A DNA stretch of 64,000 nucleotides from Perkinsus olseni (Eukaryota; Perkinsozoa; Perkinsida; Perkinsidae), in the NCBI GenBank assembly GCA_013115135.1, contig JABANP010000004.1:186001-250000 (forward strand). Reading direction: 5' to 3'. The notes beneath the pieces are model-generated. The model was not told the DNA's origin and searched no databases. It worked only from the letters and a program-made list of their open reading frames with translations. Positions 21,952-32,337 of this stretch are shown piece after piece. Each line of letters starts with the position of its first letter. The stretch's first letter is position 1. The position numbers and the translations under genes were made by a program.

Positions 21952-22953
21952 AATTCTCAGTCACTCCCGTTGTAAATATGAGTCATTTGGCTGCTGATCT
22001 TTCATGATTGTCGTCGGCGAATACACCCATAACCGTAGATTAGTAACAACAGTGTTGCTGACCATACCGTCATGAATGGTCTGCATCAACCGTGTTTTTC
22101 TTACTTATTCCTCTTCCCCTTATGGAGTATATATAAGTAGTACGCTCAGTAATGGTCATGGGACCGTCTACTTACCAATCGCAGTTTGTGCGTAGTACGC
22201 CTTGTTGTAACTCCTATGTATCTCAAACTACTGCTGACGATGATCTTTATCGCTATGGACTTCGCTATTGGTGATGCCAAGAGATGCTGGAAGTCATTCC
22301 TCCTAGGGTACTCTGATTTGAGTTCGAACTGTTAATGCCGGTGATCACATTCACTCGGCAAACGATAATCTATCACGGCAAGGCGGCGGAGGTGTTGGTC
22401 GTACCCCTCTAACTTGTTCCATCTGCACGCATGCGCAAATCACGGGGTGTGCAGAAGATATCGTACGAGGAGTTGACCGGTACAGACAAGCGGTCTATCT
22501 TTTCTAGTAGCATAGCGGGTCCATGAGGTCAGCAGTTGCCAATGATGAGAATGCATGCCGCTTGTATCGCTACGGCCTCTACGATGCTAACTGTGGGATT
22601 GGTCATCATCAATTTTTGGCGCATGGGTCCAACAGCATCCGACTTCTTAAGAGTCCGCGTCGAGGCCTTGTTATGCTGGGATATCGCGAGCCTTGGTCGA
22701 TGAAGTACCGCTGACTAGTCCTTCCCTGCAGGCCTTAGCAGGGATCTCGCGCGCCTGGGCGAGGTTCCCGAGCTTTGTGTGGAGGTGTCCCCCAAGCGAT
22801 CGTCGTTGCTTAGCTAAATCCCCCGTCTGGAGGTGACCGCCTTGTGTAGAGTCGACGAACGCTTGTCCTTGATAGTGTGACAATTCTGATGCAGTAGTGT
22901 ACGATATAGGATTAATGATGTCTTTGTCACAGTGAATTATATTCTTCAACATC
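21952..22953. other. Intergenic, no supported gene
   Basis: About 1 kb between pyruvate kinase 2 and 3. Small frames (22523-22714 plus, 22671-22955 minus) have no motif. No repeat is obvious. Confidence 0.45.
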
Positions 22954-24522
22954 ATGTCTCACGGCTTCAGCGGACGCTCCATCAAGGACCACGGTGTTCT
23001 CGGCCAGGCCGCCGTCTCTATCACTGACCAGATGGCTGATCTCGCTGCCTGGGATGGTTCCAGCTGTGACCCCATCACCCGTAAGACCACTCTTACCTGC
23101 ACTATGGGCCCCTCTGATTGGGATGTCGAGACCTTGGTCAAGATGATCAACCAGGGCCTTAACATCGCCAGGTTCAACTTCTCCCACGGTGACTTCGAGA
23201 GCCACAGCAAGTGCCTCGCCAACCTTAAGGAGGCCCTCAAGCAGTGCCCCGGCAAGCACGTCGCCGTCATGCTCGATACCAAGGGACCTGAGATCCGTTC
23301 GGGTTTCTTCGCCGCTGGTGGCAAGGTCGAGCTCGAGGCCGGTCAGGATTTGATCCTCACCACTGATTACTCCTTCAAGGGTGATGCCCACAAGATTGCC
23401 TGCACCTACGACAAGCTCCCCCAGAGTGTCAAGCCCGGCTCTATCATCCTCATGGCTGATGGTACGGTCAACCTGCAGGTCGTTGAGTGCTACGAGGACA
23501 GCGTCAAGACTCGTGTCTTGAACCACGCTATCATCGGTGAGCGTAAGAACATGAACCTCCCCGGCGTCAGAGTTGACCTTCCCTGCATCGGTGAGAAGGA
23601 GGCCAACGATATCCTCAATTGGGGTCTTCCCAACGGAATTGATTTCATCTCCGCTTCTTTCGTCCAGCACGGTGATGATATCCGTGGTCTCCGTAAGTTG
23701 ATGGGTGAGGCCGGTAAGAACGTCCAGATCATCTCCAAGGTCGAGAGCACTGAGGGTCTCAGAAACTTCGATGATATCCTCGAGGCTTCCGATGCCATCA
23801 TGATCGCTCGTGGTGATCTCGGTATGGAGATGCCCCCTGAGAAGGTCTTCCTCGCCCAGAAGATGATGACTGCCCGCTGCAACCTCGCTGGCAAGCCCGT
23901 CATCACCGCCACCCAGATGCTCGAGTCCATGATCGAGAACCCCAGGCCCACTCGTGCCGAGGTCAGTGATGTCGCCAACGCCGTTCTCGACGGTACCGAT
24001 GGTGTCATGCTCTCCGGTGAGGCCGCCAGCGGCAAGTTCCCCGTGAACGCCATCTCCATCCAGCGTCGCATCTGCGAGAGCGCTGAGGCTGTCATCGACT
24101 ACGACTCCCTCTACCTCCGCATCCGCGAAGCCGTCATGAACAAGCACCCCGAAGGTCTCCCCGTTGCCGAGTCTATCTGCTCCAACGCTGTTGCTCTCGC
24201 CTCTGAGGTCAACGCCTCTCTCATCCTCGCCCTTAGCCAGACTGGCTCTACCTCTCGTCTCTTGGGCAAGTACCGTCCTCGTCAGCAGATCGTGTGCGTC
24301 ACTGATAACGAGCACACCGTCGCCCACACTGCCGTCGCCCGTGGCGTCCTCCCCTTCCAGGTTGAGTCCCTTAAGGATACCGAGGCTGTCATCGCCAAGG
24401 CTCTCGAGTACGCCAAGTCTGTCGGTCTCGTGAAGGCTGGTGATAAGGTTGTTGCCGTTCATGGTATCAAGGAGAACACCGCCGGTGCCACCAACATGAT
24501 GGAGGTTGTCAATGTTGAGTAA
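22954..24522 (+). CDS. Pyruvate kinase 3
   Basis: An intronless frame of 522 residues, starting MSHGFSGRSIKDHG, with CTMGPSDWDVETL, MLDTKGPEIRSGFF, MIARGDLGMEMPPEKV and PVITATQMLESM. It differs from copy 4 at about nine residues only, so the two are recent duplicates or are kept alike by conversion. Its C-terminal domain (QIVCVTDNEHTVAHTAVARG) differs from copies 1, 2, 5 and 6. That domain binds the allosteric effector in this family, so regulation may differ. A 538-codon frame on the opposite strand is an effect of codon bias. Confidence 0.96.
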   Translation: MSHGFSGRSIKDHGVLGQAAVSITDQMADLAAWDGSSCDPITRKTTLTCTMGPSDWDVETLVKMINQGLNIARFNFSHGDFESHSKCLANLKEALKQCPGKHVAVMLDTKGPEIRSGFFAAGGKVELEAGQDLILTTDYSFKGDAHKIACTYDKLPQSVKPGSIILMADGTVNLQVVECYEDSVKTRVLNHAIIGERKNMNLPGVRVDLPCIGEKEANDILNWGLPNGIDFISASFVQHGDDIRGLRKLMGEAGKNVQIISKVESTEGLRNFDDILEASDAIMIARGDLGMEMPPEKVFLAQKMMTARCNLAGKPVITATQMLESMIENPRPTRAEVSDVANAVLDGTDGVMLSGEAASGKFPVNAISIQRRICESAEAVIDYDSLYLRIREAVMNKHPEGLPVAESICSNAVALASEVNASLILALSQTGSTSRLLGKYRPRQQIVCVTDNEHTVAHTAVARGVLPFQVESLKDTEAVIAKALEYAKSVGLVKAGDKVVAVHGIKENTAGATNMMEVVNVE

Positions 24523-25645
24523 GTTACTCTCTTCAAAAACCATTCCTCTTTCTTCTTATCGATTGAACCACTGTCTTTTTGGACAATCGAGCACAATAGT
24601 TGTGCTCCACTAACGTAATAGTAGGAGCTATGCTGCTGCCTGTAGGCAAATAATATATCGGATATTCCGTCCTGTTTCTTGCATCATGCCAAAGTGTTGA
24701 GCTAGTCAGCAGCTACTCGGAGTAGCCCACTCCCGATATAATCGCTAACGGGGATATCGCAACCGGGTTGAGATGAAGCCGCTATGCCACGTGGCGGCAG
24801 CACTCAGAAATTGGAATTTGTGAAATTCTGTTCGATCGTTGTTCATCACGTATTAGCGGACGTCCCATTTAGGATAAAGCCGCTTATCGCTGTCAGTGAT
24901 TCGACGATCGCAGACTCATCAGTTATCGAAGCCAATCTCGTGAGTAGTTCCCTTAGCTCGTCCTTGAAAGACTGGTGATCGATTCCGAGTATCGATCGCC
25001 CGGGGCCATAGCTCTGATGTGCCACTGAAAGACTACAGAGTCTTCGAAAACATGTGAAACGTTGTCGACGGTCGCTGGGAATCTGCGGATTAGGATCTAT
25101 TTCTTCGATGCTCAATCCGGGACAACCGGAGTGGAATTTATCTTGGAGTTTCATCGAGTTTGGTGATGGCAAAAGCGGTCCCACTAATGGCACGCCCCAT
25201 CGAAAGAGATCCTTCTTGGATGCTGCGTTCGAAGGAGTGCTGTCACTGTTTAGGTGTACCGCGTGAAAGGAAAACATCAGTATGCTCTGCTTTTGCTCGT
25301 TGGTTGATAACGACACTCCGGAGCTAACTCCTGTCCTTTTGCGTCACTCATCTCTTACCGGATCGAATGCAATGGATTGCTGACCCCTCTCGGAACAGCA
25401 CGGGCCCATGCGTGGGGGACAGAGCTTTGGGACACATCATTTGTGTGCTCATCGAAGTAGCTGCGCAGTGTTCAGCGCTTCATCTATGCCGATAATCATT
25501 CAGTGATTCATCAGTGTCTCTCGATATCATCAGTCGCCCACTGGTGGCAGTGGATCCCTTATGATTCTAATCTCAGCTCGGCTAAAGTCATGGTGTTATG
25601 GCTCTATGAATCGGTTCGCTTGCAGTTCATTTTTCCGAATAAACA
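24523..25645. other. Intergenic, one weak minus-strand ORF
   Basis: A 1.1-kb spacer between copies 3 and 4. The only notable frame is 24846-25316 on the minus strand (156 codons), which ends in a helical stretch (SFKDELRELLTRLASITDE). I recognise no family; it could be chance or a relic. Confidence 0.4.
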
Positions 25646-27214
25646 ATGTCTCACGGTTTCAGCGGACGCTCCATGAAGGACCACGGTGTCATCGGCCAGG
25701 CCGCCGTCTCCATCACTGATGGGATGGCTGATCTCGCTGCCTGGGATGGTTCCAGCTGTGACCCCATCACCCGTAAGACCACTCTTACCTGCACTATGGG
25801 CCCCTCTGATTGGGATGTCGAGACCTTGGTCAAGATGATCAACCAGGGCCTTAACATCGCCAGGTTCAACTTCTCCCACGGTGACTTCGAGAGCCACAGC
25901 AAGTGCCTCGCCAACCTTAAGGAGGCCCTCAAGCAGTGCCCCGGCAAGCACGTCGCCGTCATGCTCGATACCAAGGGGCCTGAGATCCGTTCGGGTTTCT
26001 TCGCCGCTGGTGGCAAGGTCGAGCTCGAGGCCGGTCAGGATTTGATCCTCACCACTGATTACTCCTTCAAGGGTGATGCCCACAAGATTGCCTGCACCTA
26101 CGAGAAGCTCCCCCAGAGTGTCAAGCCCGGCTCTATCATCCTCATGGCTGATGGTACGGTTAACCTGCAGGTCGTTGAGTGCTACGAGGACAGCGTCAAG
26201 ACTCGTGTCTTGAACCACGCTATCATCGGTGAGCGTAAGAACATGAACCTCCCCGGCGTCAGGGTTGACCTTCCCTGCATCGGTGAGAAGGAAGCCAACG
26301 ATATCCTCAACTGGGGTCTTCCCAACGGAATTGATTTCATCTCCGCTTCTTTCGTCCAGCACGGTGATGATATCCGTGGTCTCCGTAAGTTGATGGGTGA
26401 GGCCGGTAAGAACGTCCAGATCATCTCCAAGATCGAGAGCACTGAGGGTCTCAGGAACTTCGATGATATCCTCGAGGCTTCCGATGGCATCATGATCGCT
26501 CGTGGTGATCTCGGTATGGAGATGCCCCCTGAGAAGGTCTTCCTCGCCCAGAAGATGATGACTGCCCGCTGCAACCTCGCTGGCAAGCCCGTCATCACCG
26601 CCACCCAGATGCTCGAGTCCATGATCGAGAACCCCAGGCCCACTCGTGCCGAGGTCAGTGATGTCGCCGACGCTGTTCTCGACGGTACCGATGGTGTCAT
26701 GCTTTCTGGTGAGGCTGCCAACGGTAAGTTCCCCGTGAACGCCATCTCCATCCAGCGTCGCATCTGCGAGAGCGCTGAGGCTGTCATCGACTACGACTCC
26801 CTCTACCTCCGCATCCGTGAGGCCGTCATGAACAAGCACCCCGAGGGTCTCCCCGTTGCCGAGTCTATCTGCTCCAACGCTGTTGCTCTCGCCTCTGAGG
26901 TCAACGCCTCTCTCATCCTCGCCCTTAGCCAGACTGGCTCTACCTCTCGTCTCTTGGGCAAGTACCGTCCTCGTCAGCAGATCGTGTGCGTCACTGATAA
27001 CGAGCACACCGTCGCCCACACTGCCGTCGCCCGTGGCATCCTCCCCTTCCAGGTTGAGTCCCTTAAGGATACCGAGGCTGTCATCGCCAAGGCTCTCGAG
27101 TACGCCAAGTCTGTCGGTCTCGTGAAGGCTGGTGATAAGGTTGTTGCCGTTCATGGTATCAAGGAGAACACCGCTGGTGCCACCAACATGATGGAGGTTG
27201 TCAATGTCGAGTAA
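25646..27214 (+). CDS. Pyruvate kinase 4
   Basis: Intronless, 522 residues, about 98 percent identical to copy 3 (differences include I/M at position 10, D/E in TYDKLPQ, A/G in EASDAIM, N/D in DVANAV). All catalytic motifs are intact. It lies 1.1 kb downstream of copy 3 on the same strand. It carries the EASDGIM variant shared with copies 5 and 6, while copies 2 and 3 have EASDAIM, a mosaic pattern within the array. Confidence 0.96.
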   Translation: MSHGFSGRSMKDHGVIGQAAVSITDGMADLAAWDGSSCDPITRKTTLTCTMGPSDWDVETLVKMINQGLNIARFNFSHGDFESHSKCLANLKEALKQCPGKHVAVMLDTKGPEIRSGFFAAGGKVELEAGQDLILTTDYSFKGDAHKIACTYEKLPQSVKPGSIILMADGTVNLQVVECYEDSVKTRVLNHAIIGERKNMNLPGVRVDLPCIGEKEANDILNWGLPNGIDFISASFVQHGDDIRGLRKLMGEAGKNVQIISKIESTEGLRNFDDILEASDGIMIARGDLGMEMPPEKVFLAQKMMTARCNLAGKPVITATQMLESMIENPRPTRAEVSDVADAVLDGTDGVMLSGEAANGKFPVNAISIQRRICESAEAVIDYDSLYLRIREAVMNKHPEGLPVAESICSNAVALASEVNASLILALSQTGSTSRLLGKYRPRQQIVCVTDNEHTVAHTAVARGILPFQVESLKDTEAVIAKALEYAKSVGLVKAGDKVVAVHGIKENTAGATNMMEVVNVE

Positions 27215-27597
27215 ATAGCAAACGTTGCAGTCTACCGTGAGTTATCTCCTACTGTACTCAAAACTTCATCATCCCACTTATTGTGGTGCATTTTGGCGTA
27301 ACAGTTAGCCAATTGGCTTAGCAGTCGGTTACTCCGCTGTGTTGCCTATAGTGACATCTTGTTGTGTTGTCAGTAGCATTCCCGTAGTCAGCCAAGGGTG
27401 TGGCCAGCTCCATTGCAGGATCTTCTTGTGCGAGGAATGCTGGAGGACTCATTGACGGTGGATGTGGGTGCTCGTGTTAGTGATCTACAGAGTGTCTACT
27501 TGAAAGGGGTCCACCCCTCGTGAATTTTTAGAGTTAAAATTTCGAGAATCGTAGCAACGCTGAAAATTCGCGAAAATGTGTTGGCAGAATCACTATG

Positions 27598-28003
27598 GTG
27601 ATGCCGATACGGAGGCCGACGACGACGACGCTGTGAGGCGATGCCGATACGGAGGCCGACGACGACGACGACGCTGTGAGGTGATGCCGATACGGAGGCC
27701 GACGACGATGACGCTGTGAGGTGATGCCGATACGGAGGCCGACGACGATGACGCTGTGAGGTGATGCCGATACGGAGGCCGACGACGATGACGCTGTGAG
27801 GTGATGCCGATACGGAGGCCGACGACGACGACGACGCTGTGAGGTGATGCCGATACGGAGGCCGACGACGATGACGCTGTGAGGTAATGCCGATACGGAG
27901 GCCGACGACGACGACGCTGTGAGGTGATGCCGATACGGAGGCCGACGACGACGACGCTGTGAGGTGATGCCGATACGGAGGCCGACGACGACGCTGTGAG
28001 GCG
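27598..28003. repeat. 40-bp minisatellite, ten units
   Basis: Ten head-to-tail units of GTGATGCCGATACGGAGGCC followed by a variable GAC(GAN)n run and GCTGTGAG. Unit length changes from about 37 to 46 bp through the number of GAC/GAT triplets. Because the unit is not a multiple of three, no plus-strand frame stays open; the open minus-strand frames across it are a by-product. It lies between pyruvate kinase 4 and 5. Confidence 0.92.
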
Positions 28004-28159
28004 TCTGAGTCAACGTCAACTTCTTCTTGTCGATCAAATGTTAGGATTTTATCATCAGTCTGGTACCACACCAAACGTTATTCGTATGCCTAGTGGTATC
28101 AACAGTATCACTGGGGTCGAGCTGATAGTGATCCGCTGATGCAGTAAGTACTGCGACGG

Positions 28160-28202
28160 AGCCGTATTCCCCCCACGGGGGAGTTCGGGCCGCCCGAACT
28201 TA
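28160..28202. other. Inverted repeats (hairpin-forming)
   Basis: Two adjacent inverted repeats: CCCCCCACGGGGG and AGTTCGGGCCGCCCGAACT. The second is an almost perfect palindrome with 9-bp arms. They are in the spacer between copies 4 and 5, with no ORF attached, and could be a terminator-like or recombination-prone structure. Confidence 0.5.
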
Positions 28203-28569
28203 TACTCACAATGTGCATGCGTGCAAATCTCAATCCATTTGCTTCCAGATAATGCATGCAACTCGCTGCGTGACCATACCCATGTGGAATGAGTGCTGCT
28301 ACGCTTTGTTCAACCATGCAGGCCAATGGAAGTTATCAACGTTGATCGTAGGTCGATCCACTCGAAGGCACTCTGTTGCTTGTTGCGCAAGCCCCGCTAT
28401 GGGCGGACTGTGTACAGGCGTGCTACGCTCGATCTGCGCTGTGGGGTAAGCCGTGATGGTCTCTTGAAGTTTCCAATAGATGACTGGCACTGTGATTGTT
28501 AGGCGGAGGACCGAATCGCGGGCGCAGGTCATCTCGTGCAGCCTCCTTATCGCCTTCGAAATCACGTAA

Positions 28570-30141
28570 ATGTCCTACCAAGCCTTCAGTGGGCGTAAGG
28601 TGGAGGGATATGCCGTCCTCGGTCAGGCTGCCATCGCTATATCTGATGATATGTCCAAGATATCTGCCTGGGATGGCGGTGCTGCCGACTCCCTGCAGAG
28701 GAAGACAAAGCTCATCTGCACTATGGGCCCATCATGCTGGGATGTTGATACTTTGGTTAAGATGATTGATCAGGGCTTGAACATCGCGAGGTTCAACTTC
28801 TCTCATGGTGATTTCGAAACCCACGCCAACACCCTCAAGAACCTGAGGACTGCCCTGAAGCAACGCCCTGGGAAGGAGGTCGCCGTTTTGCTTGACACCA
28901 AGGGACCCGAGATCCGTTCGGGCTTCTTCGCTGCAGGCGGCAAGGTCCAGCTGCAAGCTGGTCAAGATCTGACTCTGACAACTGACTACGGTTTCAAGGG
29001 TGACGCTAGTAAGATTGCCTGCAGCTACCCCAAGCTACCTCAAAGTGTTAAGCCCGGCTCTACCATCCTCATGGCTGATGGTACGGTTAGTTTGAAGGTC
29101 CTTGAGTGCTACGAGGATGGGGTGAAGACTCGCGTCATGAATAACGCGGCCATCGGCGAGCGTAAGAACATGAACCTCCCTGGTGTTAAGGTAGACCTTC
29201 CCTGTATCGGTGAGAAGGAGGCCAACGATATCCTCAACTGGGGTCTTCCCAACGGCATCAACTTCATCGCTGTCTCCTTCGTCCAGCACGGTGATGATAT
29301 CCGTGGGCTCCGCAAGCTGATGGGCGAACGTGGAAGAAACGTCCATCTCATTTCCAAGATCGAGAACGAAGAAGGGCTGAAAAACTTCGATGATATCCTT
29401 GAGGCCTCCGATGGCATCATGATTGCTCGTGGTGATCTCGGCATGGAGATCCCTCCCGAGAAGGTCTTTCTCGCCCAGAAGATGATGATGGCTCGTTGTA
29501 ACCTCCGTGGTAAGCCCGTCATCACCGCCACCCAGATGCTCGAGTCTATGATCACGAATCCTAGACCTACCCGTGCTGAGGCCAGTGATGTCGCCAATGC
29601 TGTCCTTGACGGCACCGACGGTGTCATGCTCTCCGGCGAGTCGGCTGGCGGCAGCTTCCCTATTAACGCCATCTCCATCCAGCGTCGTATCTGTGAGGAG
29701 GCTGAAGCCGTTATCGACTACGAGACGCTCTTCCTCCGCATCCGTGAAGCTGTCATGAATGCCAACCCCCAGGGTCTCTCGGTTGTGGAATCTGTATGCT
29801 CCGCAGCTGTTGAACTTGCTGGTGAGGTGAAAGCCTCATTGATCATTTCCCTCACTGAGACTGGCAGTACTGCTCGTCTGCTGGCTAAGTACCGCCCTGG
29901 TGTCCAAGTCCTCGCCCTTGCTGCCGCTGATTCTACCGTTAAACATCTCTGTGCTATCCGTGGTGTCATTTCACTCAAGGTACCATCCTTTCAAGGGACC
30001 GACCATATCATTCAAAGCGCTATAAACTATGGTAAGGAGGTGGGACTAGTGAAGACAGGCGATAAGGTTGTTGCTGTTCACGGCATGAAAGAGGAGACTG
30101 CTGGTGCCACTAACCTGGTTAAAGTTCTCCCTGTGGAGTAG
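28570..30141 (+). CDS. Pyruvate kinase 5
   Basis: Intronless, 523 residues, starting MSYQAFSGRKVEGYAV. It carries CTMGPSCWDVDTL, LLDTKGPEIRSGFF, MIARGDLGMEIPPEKV, PVITATQMLESM and TNPRPTRAEASDVANAV. The last three agree with copy 1 at DNA level, while the stretch around 29200-29310 agrees with copies 2 and 6, so it is a mosaic. The C-terminal third (VQVLALAAADSTVKHL) is its own. It acts in glycolysis like its neighbours. Confidence 0.96.
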   Translation: MSYQAFSGRKVEGYAVLGQAAIAISDDMSKISAWDGGAADSLQRKTKLICTMGPSCWDVDTLVKMIDQGLNIARFNFSHGDFETHANTLKNLRTALKQRPGKEVAVLLDTKGPEIRSGFFAAGGKVQLQAGQDLTLTTDYGFKGDASKIACSYPKLPQSVKPGSTILMADGTVSLKVLECYEDGVKTRVMNNAAIGERKNMNLPGVKVDLPCIGEKEANDILNWGLPNGINFIAVSFVQHGDDIRGLRKLMGERGRNVHLISKIENEEGLKNFDDILEASDGIMIARGDLGMEIPPEKVFLAQKMMMARCNLRGKPVITATQMLESMITNPRPTRAEASDVANAVLDGTDGVMLSGESAGGSFPINAISIQRRICEEAEAVIDYETLFLRIREAVMNANPQGLSVVESVCSAAVELAGEVKASLIISLTETGSTARLLAKYRPGVQVLALAAADSTVKHLCAIRGVISLKVPSFQGTDHIIQSAINYGKEVGLVKTGDKVVAVHGMKEETAGATNLVKVLPVE

Positions 30142-30529
30142 ATAGTGTAGACGATATTACACGTTAGATGATTACCTTTCACAGCCACCGGACTTATCAT
30201 CATTTGATTACCCATGATGTCACTGCTACTGCTACGGGGCTAGCTAGCTACTATCATACCACAACTGTTGTTATTATCCAAAGGCTTATGCTTGTAGAGA
30301 ATGCTAAGTGTCTGTTCTATTGTCGAGTTGGAGTGTATCGGTCACTGCACACTATAGCTGTGAGGCTAACTCATGGCGTAGCATTAGGGGACAGTACCGT
30401 CACAAAACGGATGATGCTAGTCTGGCGTCGCGTGGCAGATGAAAGTCGTTGAAGGAGATCTAGAAAGCTCACAAGGACTCCTATTTGGTCTCTAACAGTT
30501 TGTATTTGTTTTTCTAATTTCATTTTAGA

Positions 30530-32107
30530 ATGCCGGACCACGGTTTTACAGGTCGACGTATCGATGGCTGTGGAGTGATTGGCGAGGCCCATATAGCTGT
30601 ACCTGATAATATGGCTGAGCTTGCCACTTGGGGTGGTGGACTGGAGGAACAGGACTCTTTTCAAAGGAAGACCAAGCTTATCTGCACTATGGGCCCATCG
30701 TGTTGGGATGTTGATACTTTGGTTAAGATGATTGATCAGGGCATGAACGTGGCGAGGTTCAACTTCTCTCATGGTGACTTCGATACTCATAGTCGGACTT
30801 TGAGGAATCTGAGGGATGCACTCAGGGAGCGGCCAAACAGGGACGTCTCCATTCTACTCGATACCAAGGGACCGGAGATCCGTTCGGGTTTCTTCGCCGC
30901 TGGTGGCAAGGTCGAGCTCGAGGCCGGTCAGGATTTGATCCTCACAACTGATTACTCCTTCAAGGGTGATGCCCACAAGATTGCCTGCACCTACGACAAG
31001 CTCCCCCAGAGTGTCAAGCCCGGCTCTATCATCCTCATGGCTGATGGTACGGTTAACCTGCAGGTCGTTGAGTGCTACGAGGACAGCGTCAAGACTCGTG
31101 TCTTGAACCACGCTATCATCGGTGAGCGTAAGAACATAAACCTCCCCGGCGTCAGGGTTGACCTCCCCTGTATCGGTGAGAAGGAGGCCAACGATATCCT
31201 CAACTGGGGTCTTCCCAACGGCATCAACTTCATCGCTGTCTCCTTCGTCCAGCACGGTGATGATATTCGTGGACTGCGGAAGATTTTGGGGAGTCGTGGT
31301 CGTAATGTTCAGATCATCTCCAAGATCGAGAGCACTGAGGGTCTCAGGAACTTCGATGATATCCTCGAGGCTTCCGATGGCATCATGATCGCTCGTGGTG
31401 ATCTCGGTATGGAGATGCCCCCTGAGAAGGTCTTCCTCGCCCAGAAGATGATGACTGCCCGCTGCAACCTCGCTGGCAAGCCCGTCATCACCGCCACCCA
31501 GATGCTCGAGTCCATGATCGAGAACCCCAGGCCCACTCGTGCCGAGGTCAGTGATGTCGCCAACGCCGTCCTCGATGGTACCGATGCTGTCATGCTTTCC
31601 GGTGAGACCGCTGGTGGTAAGTTCCCTGTTGAAGCCGTTAACATTCAACGTCGCATCTGCGAGAGCGCCGAGAAGTCCATCGACTACGACTCCTTATTCT
31701 TGAGAATTCGTAGCCGTGTCCTCAATCATAGCCCCTCTGGGCTCTCTACACCAGAGGCCGTCTGCTCAGCTGCAGTTGACCTTGCAGCTGAGACAAACTG
31801 CGGTCTAATAATTGCTATTACAGAAACGGGCGCCACAGCCCGCCTTTTGGCTAAGTACCGCCCCTCACAACCCATTCTAGCTTTGTCGGCATCTTTGTCC
31901 ACGATGAGATCTTTGAGTGTGGTTCGCGGTGTTAGGGCTCTTCAAGTGCCCTCCTTCCAGGGTTCTGACAGGGTCATCCATAATGCACTGGAACATGCTA
32001 AGCAGATGGGCTTCGCTAGAGTTGGTGAAAAGGTGGTAGCCGTACACGGTATGAAGGAAGAAACGCCCGGAGCTATCAATGTTATGAAAGTTCTTCTAGT
32101 TGAGTGA
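30530..32107 (+). CDS. Pyruvate kinase 6
   Basis: Intronless, 525 residues, starting MPDHGFTGRRIDGCGV. TTTCATTTTAG stands two bases before the ATG and is a good acceptor. The motifs are complete. One residue in an otherwise invariant block is changed (GERKNINLPG instead of GERKNMNLPG). DNA from about 30680 to 31610 is nearly identical to copy 2, then the sequence diverges abruptly in the C-terminal domain. It is the last member of the array. Confidence 0.96.
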   Translation: MPDHGFTGRRIDGCGVIGEAHIAVPDNMAELATWGGGLEEQDSFQRKTKLICTMGPSCWDVDTLVKMIDQGMNVARFNFSHGDFDTHSRTLRNLRDALRERPNRDVSILLDTKGPEIRSGFFAAGGKVELEAGQDLILTTDYSFKGDAHKIACTYDKLPQSVKPGSIILMADGTVNLQVVECYEDSVKTRVLNHAIIGERKNINLPGVRVDLPCIGEKEANDILNWGLPNGINFIAVSFVQHGDDIRGLRKILGSRGRNVQIISKIESTEGLRNFDDILEASDGIMIARGDLGMEMPPEKVFLAQKMMTARCNLAGKPVITATQMLESMIENPRPTRAEVSDVANAVLDGTDAVMLSGETAGGKFPVEAVNIQRRICESAEKSIDYDSLFLRIRSRVLNHSPSGLSTPEAVCSAAVDLAAETNCGLIIAITETGATARLLAKYRPSQPILALSASLSTMRSLSVVRGVRALQVPSFQGSDRVIHNALEHAKQMGFARVGEKVVAVHGMKEETPGAINVMKVLLVE

Positions 32108-32337
32108 TTATTTTTGTGATAACGCTACTGGTGTTCACTCTTGCTTGTGTTTCTACCTGAGGTCGATGTCGTGTTGACGAGGGGTTCAGCATCGCTCCCC
32201 ATACGGTTGCTCCAGAGTGTGTCACCGCTAGAGGAGAGCATTCTTATCTTGCCCTCCCTTGCCAGCTGCCACAAGAAACCTGTCTGGTTGCCAGCGCGCT
32301 TCTCTCGTCTTTCTTTTAGAGTTTGTTAAGAACCACC

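Noticed and set aside
22927..24543. A 538-codon ORF on the minus strand over pyruvate kinase 3 (and 516 codons at 25604-27154 over copy 4)
   Set aside because: They mirror the sense gene exactly and arise from strong codon bias; the protein is low-complexity (many GDD/LGD/EHD repeats) with no family signal.
27598..28003. CRISPR-like array
   Set aside because: Units are contiguous with no unique spacers; variation is only in the GAC count. It is a minisatellite in a eukaryotic context.
27496..28074. Minus-strand ORFs with RRRPPYRHHLTASSSSAS repeats
   Set aside because: By-product of the 40-bp minisatellite; the unit length is not a multiple of three and the repeat cycles through all frames.
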